Program-made: the position numbers and the translations under genes | In this document: piece after piece, positions 26,684 through 34,384 of the stretch | How positions within the stretch are numbered: position 1 is the first letter of the stretch | Layout of the letters: every line of letters starts with the position of its first letter | The notes under the pieces: generated by a model | What the model saw: only the letters and a program-made list of their open reading frames with translations | The model's database searches: none | What the model was told of the DNA's origin: nothing | Origin: Actinoallomurus purpureus | Lineage (GTDB): Bacteria > Actinomycetota > Actinomycetes > Streptosporangiales > Streptosporangiaceae | Direction: 5' to 3' | Assembly (NCBI RefSeq): GCF_024055795.1 | Contig: NZ_JAMXMY010000002.1 | Coordinates: 124,001 to 188,000, forward strand | Length of the DNA: 64,000 nucleotides

Positions 26684-27604
26684 GTGCGCTTCGCGATCTC
26701 CATTCCGCAGTTCTTCGGCGACGGTGAGTTCGATCCCGGTGGGTTCCGGGCCTACCTGACGCGGGCGGAGCAGGTCGGCTTCGACAGCGCGTGGACCCAG
26801 GAGCAGGTCCTCGGCTCGATGCCGCATCTCAGCCCGCTCGAGACCATGACGTACGCGGCGGCCTGCACCGAACGGCTCCGACTGGGCTGCGCGGTGTTCG
26901 TCAGCACCCTGCACAACCCGCTCCACCTGGCCAAGAGCATCAGCACGCTCGACCAGATGAGCCGGGGCCGTCTGGAGGTCGGCGTCGGCACCGGCGGGCG
27001 CGGGAGGGCGTTCGCGGCGTTCGGCATCGACCCGGACGGCTTCGTCACCCGCTTCACCGAGGGCCTCCGGCTGATGAAGGCATGCTGGACCGACCCCGAG
27101 ATCAACTTCGAGGGCCGGTTCTGGCAGGTCGAGGGCGCCGCGATGGAACCCAAGCCCTTCCAGAAGCCGTACCCGCCGCTGTGGTTCGGCGGCAACCACC
27201 CCAACGCGCTGCGCCGCGCGGTCCGGCACGGCGACGGCTTCTTCGGCGCGGGCTCCCAGACGACCGAGCGGTTCGCCGACCAGGTGCGGATCGTACGAGA
27301 GGCGCTCGCGGAGGCCGACCGCGACCCACAGGACTTCCGCATCGCCAAGCGCGTCTACATCGCGGTCGACGACGACGCCGCGCGGGCCCGGCGGCGCGTC
27401 ACCGACGGCCTGAACCGGCTGTACGGCCGCTCCGGAGGCGACGAGTTGACCCCCGTCGCGGTCTTCGGCCCGCCCGACGAGTGCGTCCGCGGCCTCCGCG
27501 AGGTCGCGGACGCGGGCGCCGAGATGATCCTCTTCACCCCACTCTTCGACCACGCCGCCCAGCTGGAACGCCTCGCCGCCGAGGTCATGCCCCACCTGCC
27601 CTGA
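26684..27604 (+). CDS. Luciferase-like (LLM class) flavin/F420-dependent oxidoreductase
   Basis: 306 residues. Landmarks are RFAISIPQFFGDGEFDPGGF, ERLRLGCAVFVSTLHNPLHLAKSISTLDQMSRGRLEVGVGTGG and PPLWFGGNHPNALRRAVRHGDGF. GTG 26684 follows GGAGG directly. It is only distantly like the oxidoreductase at 17310-18227 and is not a recent duplicate of it. Substrate unknown. Transcribed alone, 49 nt after the ABC permease. Confidence 0.9.
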   Translation: MRFAISIPQFFGDGEFDPGGFRAYLTRAEQVGFDSAWTQEQVLGSMPHLSPLETMTYAAACTERLRLGCAVFVSTLHNPLHLAKSISTLDQMSRGRLEVGVGTGGRGRAFAAFGIDPDGFVTRFTEGLRLMKACWTDPEINFEGRFWQVEGAAMEPKPFQKPYPPLWFGGNHPNALRRAVRHGDGFFGAGSQTTERFADQVRIVREALAEADRDPQDFRIAKRVYIAVDDDAARARRRVTDGLNRLYGRSGGDELTPVAVFGPPDECVRGLREVADAGAEMILFTPLFDHAAQLERLAAEVMPHLP

Positions 27605-27969
27605 AACGCCGTCCGCCGCCCCGAAGGCCCGGCAACCGTCTCCGCTGAGCCGGTCGGCCGTCTCCGGATGCGATCGTCGGCGGTCCTGAGCCCGGTCGCC
27701 GGTTCCGCGACGGGGTACGGGTGCATCCTCTGCGGCCTCGGCCAGCGCCCAAGAGTCGGTGATCGAGGCCGAGCCCGTCTGCACACAAACGAGCCGTCCA
27801 ATGGGAGTTTCGGCAGGACAGAAGAGATCACGGAGCCGATTTGTGTCCGAACGGGTTCGCACCGAGCATTGTGCGGGCCACGGCGAGCACCGGCCCCTCA
27901 CCTCCGTGCTCGCCGCGGCCCGCGCCGCGCGATCGGCTTCGGGGGAAGACCCGATCGCGCGGAGCCTTT
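27605..27969. other. Intergenic region with two hairpins, no gene seen
   Basis: Hairpin 1 is GGCGAGCAC (27882-27890) with GTGCTCGCC (27906-27914). Hairpin 2 has 12-bp arms CCGCGCGATCGG (27925-27936) and CCGATCGCGCGG (27951-27962) followed on the plus strand by AGCCTTTT, a good intrinsic terminator for plus-strand transcription and overlapping the end of the minus-strand ATPase gene. Nothing else in the 365 nt looks coding. Confidence 0.65.
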
Positions 27970-28365
27970 TCATCGGCCGCAGCGGGCCCAGACCGTCTTG
28001 CCGTCACCGTCCGCCCGCCAGCCCCACTCCGTGGCGTACGCCTGGACGATGAACAGCCCACGGCCGTCCTCCTCGTCCGGCTCGGCGGCGCGGATCGACG
28101 GCTCGCCGTCGGCGCAGTCCCGAACCTCGACGAGTACGGTCCGGTCGCCCGGACGGCTGATCGTCAGCTCGAACACGGCACCGAGCCGGGCGGCGTTGGA
28201 GACGAGTTCGGTCGTGATGAGGTGCACGTCGTCCAGCAGGTCCGGCAGCGCCCAGTCCTGGAGCCGCCGCTCGACCGCCAGCCTGGCCACCTTGGCGGCG
28301 CCCGGATGCGGCCCCAGCTTGAGAGAGTACGAGTCGGCGGTCATGGCCCTGCCCATCGTGTGCAT
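27970..28365 (-). CDS. RsbW/SpoIIAB-like ATP-binding protein (HATPase)
   Basis: About 131 residues. GHKL ATPase fold with N box in LITTELVSNAARLG and G box in EEDGRGLFIVQAYATEWGW, as in anti-sigma kinases. Starts at 28365, 28356 or 28344 are all possible; 28365 has a weak GGAAA upstream. It is divergent from an XRE/DUF5753 regulator with a DUF397 gene behind it, the three-part arrangement of WhiJ/AbaA-type loci in Streptomyces, where such sets affect sporulation and antibiotic production (known there, inferred here). Confidence 0.85.
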   Translation of the reverse strand: MHTMGRAMTADSYSLKLGPHPGAAKVARLAVERRLQDWALPDLLDDVHLITTELVSNAARLGAVFELTISRPGDRTVLVEVRDCADGEPSIRAAEPDEEDGRGLFIVQAYATEWGWRADGDGKTVWARCGR

Positions 28366-28465
28366 CGCGGGATTTCCGATTCGAGTCTCACTCTGTTGTC
28401 GCGCGACTACTCTCGGCAATGGAAGGAGCTCGACAACCTCCGACAGCTTCAGCCCGGAGGGCGAC

Positions 28466-29275
28466 ATGGGATATCGGCGTGAGGTGGACCCGACGGCTTC
28501 GGTGGCGGCGCTCTTCGCCCACAAGCTGCGGAGGTATCGCGACGCCAACGGCTGGACGCAGGACGCCCTCGCCGACCGCGTCGGCTGCACCGGCGACCTC
28601 ATCTCGAAGATCGAAACCGCGAAGCGTTCCGCGACGACGGCGATGTCGGAGGACTTCGACCGGCTCTTCGCCCTCGACGGCTATTTCACCGAGCTGCAGC
28701 CCCTCGCCGCTCGCGAACTCGCGCTCGGCTGGTTCCGCCCCTTCCTCGAAGCGGAGGGCACCGCGTCGTCGATGCACATCTTCGAGCCGATGCTGATCAC
28801 CGGCCTCCTCCAGAACGAGGACTACGCCCGCGCCGTCCTGGCCGCCGGCAACCACCCCGACAGGGTCGAGCAGCTCGTCGCCACCCGCATGGAGCGCCAG
28901 CAGATCCTCCGCCGCGACGAGCCCCCGTGGATAGTCCTCCTAGTGTCCGAGTACGCCATCCGCCGCAAGGTAGGCGGCCCCGAAGTAATGCGCGCCCAAC
29001 TCCAACGCCTCCTCGACGCGATGAAGGAGCCCAACATCACCATCCAGATCGTGCCGGAGGACGCGCCGGTATACCTCTCGATGCCTTTCACAATCATGGG
29101 ATTCGACAATGGGCCGGACGTGGCCTACGCGGCGACAGGCGAGCTCCCAGGTGGTATCACGAAGGAAAATCGGTACGTCGGGTGGCTAAAAGCCCGCTTC
29201 GATCTGGTCAGGTCAGCGGCATTGTCTGCTGCGGCGTCCGAGGAGCTCATCCGTTCGGTTCTGGAGGGCACGTGA
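28466..29275 (+). CDS. XRE-family regulator with DUF5753 domain (WhiJ-like)
   Basis: 269 residues. N-terminal XRE helix-turn-helix (LFAHKLRRYRDANGWTQDALADRVGCTGDLISKIETAKRSAT) and C-terminal DUF5753 (FEPMLITGLLQNEDYARAVL, EPPWIVLLVSEYAIRRKVGGPEVMRAQLQRLLD, TIQIVPEDAPVYLSMPFTIMGF). ATG 28466 follows GGAGGG. Overlaps the DUF397 gene by four bases, as usual for these pairs. Such regulators are thought to be countered by their DUF397 partner. Confidence 0.93.
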   Translation: MGYRREVDPTASVAALFAHKLRRYRDANGWTQDALADRVGCTGDLISKIETAKRSATTAMSEDFDRLFALDGYFTELQPLAARELALGWFRPFLEAEGTASSMHIFEPMLITGLLQNEDYARAVLAAGNHPDRVEQLVATRMERQQILRRDEPPWIVLLVSEYAIRRKVGGPEVMRAQLQRLLDAMKEPNITIQIVPEDAPVYLSMPFTIMGFDNGPDVAYAATGELPGGITKENRYVGWLKARFDLVRSAALSAAASEELIRSVLEGT

Positions 29276-29367
29276 ACGTTGAAGGACTGTCGTCGGTCCA
29301 ATGGCGCAGAAGCACGCGGAGTGACGAGCAGGGTGGTCAGTGCGTGGAAATCGCCGTCGTTCAGTGA
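29272..29367 (+). pseudogene. Truncated DUF397 gene
   Basis: Only 31 residues: VQWRRSTRSDEQGGQCVEIAVVQ is the standard N-terminal half of DUF397 (W-R-S-S ... CVEIA), but the usual second half (RDSK ... F ... W) is missing and does not appear in any downstream frame. The stop is formed by the first bases of the 50-bp inverted-repeat element. GTG 29272 overlaps the XRE gene stop. Full DUF397 proteins have about 60 residues, so function is probably lost. Confidence 0.75.
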
Positions 29368-29414
29368 TCGTCGAGGGTGTTCGTAGCGGGAGAGCCTAAA
29401 ACTCTCGACGATCA
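29365..29414. repeat. 50-bp inverted-repeat element, copy 2
   Basis: Starts TGATCGTCGAG and ends CTCGACGATCA; same length and ends as 15443-15492, with a 28-bp centre (GGTGTTCG then unrelated sequence). Its first three bases are the stop codon of the truncated DUF397 gene and its last base lies 13 nt before the HIT gene start. Confidence 0.75.
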
Positions 29415-29427
29415 TGAAGGGCGAGTC

Positions 29428-29904
29428 GTGGCCGATCCGCAGGATTCGTGTCTCACGTGTGAGCTGCTCTCCGGGACCCGGCCGTTGCCCGGCGGGCGGA
29501 TTCACGAGGGCTCGGGGTGGGTCGTGGCGCACTGCGTCGGGCCGCTGGGGGTCGGGACCCTCGTGGTGAAACCGGTCCGCCACGTCCTGCACGTGGCGGA
29601 CCTGGACGAGGCCGAGAGTGCGGCGCTCGGGCCGTTGTTGCGGCGGACGGCGGCGGCGGTCACCGAGGTGGTCCGGCCGGAGCAGGTGTACGTCTGCCTG
29701 TGGTCGCACGCGGGCGGCGTGCCCGGCCACATCCACTTCGTCGTCCAGCCGGTCACCGAGGCCGACATGAGGCGTTTCGGTGCGTTCGGGCCGGAACTGC
29801 AGCGAGCGATGTTCCGCGCCGGAGAACTGCCGGAGGAGTCCCAGGTCGAGGCCGTCTGCGCACGGCTGCGCGGCGTCCTCGCCGATCCGAACCACGTGGG
29901 GTGA
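29428..29904 (+). CDS. HIT-family protein with altered histidine triad
   Basis: 158 residues. N-terminal CLTC pair then RIHEGSGWVVAHCVGPLGVGTLVVKPVRHV and LWSHAGGVPGHIHFVVQPV. HIT hydrolases carry HxHxH; here the segment reads HIHFVV, so the third histidine is Val. The enzyme may be altered or inactive as a nucleotide hydrolase. GTG 29428 follows AAGGG; the frame upstream runs into the repeat element and is not used. Converges with the next gene, two bases apart. Confidence 0.75.
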   Translation: MADPQDSCLTCELLSGTRPLPGGRIHEGSGWVVAHCVGPLGVGTLVVKPVRHVLHVADLDEAESAALGPLLRRTAAAVTEVVRPEQVYVCLWSHAGGVPGHIHFVVQPVTEADMRRFGAFGPELQRAMFRAGELPEESQVEAVCARLRGVLADPNHVG

Positions 29905-29906
29905 GA

Positions 29907-30464
29907 TCAGGCGTCCGGCCAGACGCGGCGTTTGCCGGGGACGGCCATCAGGTCGCCGACGACGAACTCCTGTCGCGGCCCCTGCCAGGCGTACGGCATG
30001 AACACCGCGAGCGCGCAGCCCGCCTGGTGCTCGACCTCCATGGCGACGGCGTCGACGGTCCCGGGCGGGGTCGTCGGGGCGCCGTTCTGCCAGTCCGTCG
30101 ATCGGCGGATCTGGACGTTCACGGGTGCGGTGTCGCCCGGCGACGGCTCCTTCATGCGCACGTAGTAGGCGATCGTGGCGCAGCGCAGCTCGGCCGCCCG
30201 GGTGCGGTAGTCGTCGGCGAGGTGGTGCAGCGTGGCGGCGGTGGCCGTCTCGTCGTAGGTGTAGTCCGCCTCGTACTGCGCGGCCCTCCGGAGCACGCCG
30301 TCCGCGTCCATGACCAGACCGAACGGGTGGAGCAGCGGGGTGTCCGGGTCCGGGCGCAGAGTGTTCTCGGCGCCCTCCAGAACGGCGGCGAGACAGGCGT
30401 CCATATCGCCCCGGGCGCGCCGGGGAACGGAGCCGTCCATGAGCATGAGGCTCAGCGTCTGCAT
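29907..30464 (-). CDS. Conserved-looking hypothetical protein
   Basis: About 185 residues, family not recognised. Soluble, with no signal or helices. It has a balanced composition, a Cys in ELRCATIAYYVRMKEPSPGDTAP and another in HQAGCALAVFMPYAWQG. ATG 30464 gives MQTLSLMLMDGSVPRR; no ribosome site is visible, and an in-frame GTG near 30515 is an alternative. It might handle a stress- or growth-related signal, but there is nothing in the sequence to say so. Confidence 0.6.
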   Translation of the reverse strand: MQTLSLMLMDGSVPRRARGDMDACLAAVLEGAENTLRPDPDTPLLHPFGLVMDADGVLRRAAQYEADYTYDETATAATLHHLADDYRTRAAELRCATIAYYVRMKEPSPGDTAPVNVQIRRSTDWQNGAPTTPPGTVDAVAMEVEHQAGCALAVFMPYAWQGPRQEFVVGDLMAVPGKRRVWPDA

Positions 30465-30798
30465 CGGATGGGGGTACGTGGGGGCGGATTCGCCTGCGGC
30501 TCGCCAGGAGGACACGGCCCGAGATCTTATCCGTGATCGGTCCACCACGGTGGGCTGTCGGCATCGATCGATGGGCGCTGTTCACCGGTCGCGTCGCCGG
30601 ACCGTCGTGGTCGCCCGTGGCGGGTCTCCCAGCGGCGAACGGAACGCTCGGCCAAGGTGCCGCAGGGAATGTGATTCGTCCACCGTTGAGGCATTCGCGG
30701 GAGCGATTATCGAGACCTGTGCTCGCCGGGGTGCGGCTCCCGGATTCCCGAGGACGAGGCGGTACGGGCGGCGCTCATGGCTCACCGGAGGTCCGACG
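30465..30798. other. Intergenic region, nothing recognised
   Basis: 334 nt between the hypothetical gene (if it starts at 30464) and the end of the second transpeptidase gene. No convincing frame, strong hairpin or operator was seen. It would hold the promoter of the hypothetical gene. Confidence 0.5.
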
Positions 30799-31974
30799 TC
30801 AGCGCTGGAGGTCGCCGTTCTTGAGCCAGGCGTCCCAGGAGTAGTTCCAGAACTTCCAGTCGCCCGCGTTCGTCTCGTCGACGAACCGGCGGGTCGTACC
30901 GGTGACCTTGACGATGTCGCCGCGCTGGGCGATGCCGAAGAAGTAGCGGGCTCCGGCGGGTGAGGTGCGGACGCAGCCGTGGCTGGCGTTCCGGACGCCG
31001 AGCGCGTCGTACTCGCCCACGCTCTGGTGGACGTACTCGCCGCCGTCCGAGATCCGCACCGCCAGGTGGACGTCCTCCTTGTAGTAGTCGCAGCCCGGCT
31101 GGTTCGGCCCGCAGTTCGGGGACTCCATCGGCACCACCTGGGCCTTCTCTTTGGTCAGGTGGATGCCGCTGGTGGTGGTGTACTCCCGGGTGGTGGCCTT
31201 GCCCATACTGATCTTGAAGGTCTTCATGACGCCGTCGTGGTCGACCTTCATGTAGTGCGTCTTGGAGCTGGCCACCGTGACGTTGGACGCCCCGATCGAG
31301 AAGGCCTTGGTCACGTCGGCCGTGCCATACACGCCCTTGGCCGCGCGCACGCCGGCCAGGTGCGCGGTGAAGACCACCTTCTGGTGCGGCTGCCAGTAGC
31401 GGTGGGTGCGGTAGACGACCTGCCGGTCCGACATCCAGTGCCAGGCGCCCTCGTCCGCCTTGCCCGCCCTGACCTCGAGGGCGTGCTGGACCTGGTCGCG
31501 GTCGGCCACCGGGCCGTCGAACGTCACCATGATCGGCATTCCGACGCCGACATTCTCCCCGGCCTGCGGGGTGACGTCGGCGATGGCGATCCGCCGCCCC
31601 GCCGGGGCCGTACGGAACCGGCTCGTCACCGCGCTGAGCCGGCCCCTGGAGTTCCGGGTCGTGACCTTCACCTGGTACCAGGCACCGGGTTTGAGGGTCC
31701 AGGTGGTCTTCCACGACGTGTGGTCCGCGCCGAACACGCCCGGCGCCGTCGTGCCGTCCTGCCGTACGTCCACCTCTTCCAGCCGCCCGCCGGAGACGGC
31801 GACCGCGACGCCCTGGTCGGGTCGGGCGGTTCGCGTGGCGTCCGCCGGGGTGATTCTGACCGTCGCGTCCGCCGAGACCGACGTGGCCTTCTGGCCACCG
31901 CCGGAGCAGGCCGTCATCGTGGCGACGGTCGCGGCCGCGAGGGCAAGACCGGCGAACAGCCGCCGATTCCTCAT
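30799..31974 (-). CDS. Lipoprotein L,D-transpeptidase with Ig-like domain (copy 2 of 3)
   Basis: 391 residues with the same layout as copies 1 and 3: lipoprotein signal MRNRRLFAGLALAAATVATMTAC (lipid-modified Cys23), Ig-like part with WTLKPGAWYQVKVTT, and YkuD domain with NASHGCVRTSP (Cys334). ATG 31974 aligns with the start of copy 3; an in-frame GTG 31986 is 12 nt upstream. It is divergent from the cytochrome maturation operon with 381 nt between. Peptidoglycan 3-3 cross-linking is the family role. Confidence 0.92.
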   Translation of the reverse strand: MRNRRLFAGLALAAATVATMTACSGGGQKATSVSADATVRITPADATRTARPDQGVAVAVSGGRLEEVDVRQDGTTAPGVFGADHTSWKTTWTLKPGAWYQVKVTTRNSRGRLSAVTSRFRTAPAGRRIAIADVTPQAGENVGVGMPIMVTFDGPVADRDQVQHALEVRAGKADEGAWHWMSDRQVVYRTHRYWQPHQKVVFTAHLAGVRAAKGVYGTADVTKAFSIGASNVTVASSKTHYMKVDHDGVMKTFKISMGKATTREYTTTSGIHLTKEKAQVVPMESPNCGPNQPGCDYYKEDVHLAVRISDGGEYVHQSVGEYDALGVRNASHGCVRTSPAGARYFFGIAQRGDIVKVTGTTRRFVDETNAGDWKFWNYSWDAWLKNGDLQR

Positions 31975-32136
31975 GTCGATCTTCACTTTCTATGAGATGC
32001 GCGTGCGGCGGATAGGTTCGCCCGGGCGGCGTGCGACTCAAGGATCGCGGAGACCGGCCCGAACGCCGCGATGCCCTGCGGCGTGTCCACGAAGGACCTC
32101 AGCACCCCGGTGTGGCAGTGGTCACCTGCATCCGGC

Positions 32137-32161
32137 GCCACCTGCATCGGCTGCAGGTGGC
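32137..32161. promoter_or_regulatory. Inverted repeat between transpeptidase and phosphatase genes
   Basis: GCCACCTGCA (32137-32146) and TGCAGGTGGC (32152-32161), a perfect 10-bp repeat with TCGGC between. Partial extra copies (CACCTGCATC at 32123, TGCAGGTAAG at 32164) flank it, so several binding half-sites or a hairpin are possible. Confidence 0.5.
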
Positions 32162-32226
32162 AGCGCATGCAGGTAAGGGCTCAGACCGGACTTCGTCCCG
32201 GTGAGCATCCCTGATGACATCCATCC

Positions 32227-32276
32227 CGCCGACCGCCGACCGCCGACCGCCGACCGCTGACGGCGGGTCGGCGGTC
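32227..32276 (+). repeat. Five CGCCGAC tandem units plus complementary arm
   Basis: Five 7-bp units CGCCGAC (last one CGCTGAC) at 32227-32261 are followed by GGTCGGCGGTC (32266-32276), which can pair with any of three registers of the array. A variable-register hairpin 80 nt before the histidine phosphatase gene. Confidence 0.65.
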
Positions 32277-32355
32277 TGGCGAAGGATGTCGCCGTTCCCG
32301 ACTCGCTGGTGGGGTCGGCGGAGCTGCGCCCGGGGGCCGGTAGGGTGGGACCGCT

Positions 32356-32988
32356 ATGAAGACGATCGTTCATCTGCTGCGCCACGGCGAGGTGCACAAC
32401 CCCCAGGGTGTCCTGTACGGGCGGCTGCCGGGCTACCACCTCAGCGACGACGGCCGGCTGATGGCGAAGGCGGCGGCCAAGTGGTTCGACGGGCGTGACA
32501 TCACCACGCTCGTCTCCTCGCCGATGGAGCGTGCCCAGGAGACCTCCGAGCCGATCGCCGAGACGCTCGGCCTCCCGGTGGGCATCGACGAGCGCCTGAT
32601 CGAGGCCGGCAACCACTTCGAGGGCCGCACGTTCGGTGTGGGCGACGGGTCGCTGCGCCGGCCCGAGCACTGGCCGTTCCTCTGGAACCCGTTCCGTCCC
32701 TCGTGGGGCGAGCCGTACGAGGAGATCGCCCGGCGGATGCTGGCCGCCATGGCCGACGTGCGCGACGCCGCGCGCGGTCACGAGGCGGTGTGCGTGAGCC
32801 ACCAGCTGCCGATCTGGGTGACGCGGCGCAGGGTCGAGGGCCGCCGGATGTGGCACAACCCGGCGCGTCGGCAGTGTGGCCTGGCCAGCGTGACGAGCTT
32901 CACGTACGACGACGACCGCATCGTCAAGGTCGACTACGCGGAGCCGGCGAGCGAGCTGTACCGCCGCCCCAGTGTGCCCGGCGCCTGA
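32356..32988 (+). CDS. Histidine phosphatase (phosphoglycerate mutase-like)
   Basis: 210 residues. Catalytic motif RHGE with His10 (HLLRHGEVHNP), second arginine in LVSSPMERAQET and the second histidine in VCVSHQLPIWV. Small enzymes of this branch are phosphatases rather than mutases. The gene regularly precedes resA/ccdA/resB/ccsB in actinomycetes, but its part in cytochrome maturation is not established. ATG 32356. Confidence 0.92.
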   Translation: MKTIVHLLRHGEVHNPQGVLYGRLPGYHLSDDGRLMAKAAAKWFDGRDITTLVSSPMERAQETSEPIAETLGLPVGIDERLIEAGNHFEGRTFGVGDGSLRRPEHWPFLWNPFRPSWGEPYEEIARRMLAAMADVRDAARGHEAVCVSHQLPIWVTRRRVEGRRMWHNPARRQCGLASVTSFTYDDDRIVKVDYAEPASELYRRPSVPGA

Positions 32989-33012
32989 GCCCTCCTGCAC
33001 AATAGAAGCGAG

Positions 33013-33029
33013 TACTACACGATGTAGTA
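33013..33029. promoter_or_regulatory. BlaI/MecI/CopY-type operator before resA
   Basis: TACTACACGATGTAGTA: arms TACTACA and TGTAGTA around CGA. The core TAC-A ... T-GTA is the signature of BlaI/MecI/CopY-family repressor sites. It is 14 nt before the resA GTG and after the phosphatase stop (32988), so it could block the resA-ccsB transcript. Confidence 0.65.
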
Positions 33030-33043
33030 GTAGGAGTGTGCCC

Positions 33044-33622
33044 GTGCCCCCCCGTGCCCTGACCTTTCCGGCGGTGATCCTGCTCGGTGCCGGCGTGCTC
33101 GCGGGATGTGCGGGCTCCGGTTCGGTGCAGAGCGGCCCCGGCGGCTCGGACTCGCGCTACGTCGCCGGCGACAACTCCAGCCAGATCCTGAAGAACCGCA
33201 GGTCGGCGCCCCAGGTGAAGGGCACCACGCTCGATGGCAAGCCCTTCGACCTCGCCGAGCTGAGCGGCAAGGTCGTCGTCGTGAACTTCTGGGCCTCCTG
33301 GTGCGCGCCGTGCCGCGCCGAGGCGCCGACGATGGAGAAGATCTACGAGCAGACCAAGGGCTCGGGCGTGCAGTTCCTCGGCGTCGACATCAAGGACGGC
33401 AAGGACAACGCGCAGGCGTTCGCCCGTACCTTCAAGATCACTTACCCGAGCCTGTACGACCAGGCGGGGCAGGTCGCGCTCGCCTTCCGTGACATCCCGC
33501 CGAACGCCGTCCCCTCCACCCTCATCGTCGACCGGCACGGCAAGGTCGCGGTCCGCGTCATCGGCAGCGTGCCCTACTCCCGGCTCCAGGACCTCGTCAC
33601 CAAAGTCGCGGCCGAGAAGTGA
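33044..33622 (+). CDS. resA: Lipoprotein thiol-disulfide oxidoreductase ResA
   Basis: 192 residues. Lipobox VLAGC (Cys22) and thioredoxin fold with the redox motif WCAPC (Cys87, Cys90) and cis-Pro in NAVPSTLIVDRHG. Reduces the heme-binding CXXCH of apocytochrome c outside the membrane. GTG 33044 is chosen because GGAG lies 7 nt upstream; GTG 33038 would be too close. First gene of the cytochrome c maturation set behind a BlaI-like operator. Confidence 0.92.
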   Translation: MPPRALTFPAVILLGAGVLAGCAGSGSVQSGPGGSDSRYVAGDNSSQILKNRRSAPQVKGTTLDGKPFDLAELSGKVVVVNFWASWCAPCRAEAPTMEKIYEQTKGSGVQFLGVDIKDGKDNAQAFARTFKITYPSLYDQAGQVALAFRDIPPNAVPSTLIVDRHGKVAVRVIGSVPYSRLQDLVTKVAAEK

Positions 33623-33627
33623 CGTAG

Positions 33628-34359
33628 ATGAGCACCATCACCAGCGGATCGCTCGTCATGGCGTTCCCGGTCGCGGCGGCGGCCGGGCTGGTGTCGTTCC
33701 TGTCGCCGTGCGTGCTGCCGCTCGTGCCGGGCTACCTGTCGTACGTCACCGGCATGAGCGGCGCGGACCTCGCGGAGCAGCGGCGGGGGCGGCTGCTCCT
33801 CGGGGTCGCGCTGTTCGTCCTCGGGTTCACGATCGTGTTCGTGAGCGCCGGGCTGGCGTTCGGCGGGTTCGGCGCGCTGCTGCAGCGGCACGCCGCCGTC
33901 ATCACGAAGGTGCTGGGCGGCGTCACCATCGTGCTCGGCCTGGCGTTCATGGGGTTCGTCCCGGGGCTGCAGCGGACGGTGAAGTCGAGCCGGCTGCCCG
34001 CCGCCGGGGTGGCGGGCGCTCCGCTCCTCGGCGCGCTGTTCGGCCTGGGCTGGACCCCGTGCATCGGCCCGACCCTCGCGGCGGTGCAGGCGATGGCCTA
34101 CACCGAGGCGAGCGCGGCGCGCGGCGCGCTGCTGTCCTTCGCCTACTGCCTGGGCTTGGGCGTGCCGTTCCTGCTCACCGCCGTCGCGTACCGTAGGGCG
34201 CTGGGCGCGTTCGGCTGGGTCAAGCGCCACTACCAGGCCGTCATGCGGATCGGCGGCGGCCTGCTGGTCGCGATCGGGGTGCTCCTGGTGACCGGGGCAT
34301 GGGGCCACCTCACGGTCGAACTGCAGGGCTGGGTGTCCGGTTTCAAGACGGTGATCTGA
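33628..34359 (+). CDS. ccdA: Cytochrome c biogenesis membrane protein CcdA
   Basis: 243 residues, six predicted helices with the two redox cysteines in [13 protein letters not shown] and [10 protein letters not shown]. Moves electrons from cytoplasmic thioredoxin to ResA. Only five bases after resA; followed by resB 25 nt later. Confidence 0.95.
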   Translation: MSTITSGSLVMAFPVAAAAGLVSFLSPCVLPLVPGYLSYVTGMSGADLAEQRRGRLLLGVALFVLGFTIVFVSAGLAFGGFGALLQRHAAVITKVLGGVTIVLGLAFMGFVPGLQRTVKSSRLPAAGVAGAPLLGALFGLGWTPCIGPTLAAVQAMAYTEASAARGALLSFAYCLGLGVPFLLTAVAYRRALGAFGWVKRHYQAVMRIGGGLLVAIGVLLVTGAWGHLTVELQGWVSGFKTVI

Positions 34360-34384
34360 TGAGCTTCGACAGGGGGGCACGCCC

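Noticed and set aside
31983-32168. Small minus-strand frame of 61 codons upstream of the second transpeptidase
   Set aside because: No ribosome site or recognisable family, and its start lies in the inverted repeat; only the middle (VDTPQGIAAFGPVSAILESHA) looks protein-like, so a gene remnant cannot be excluded.
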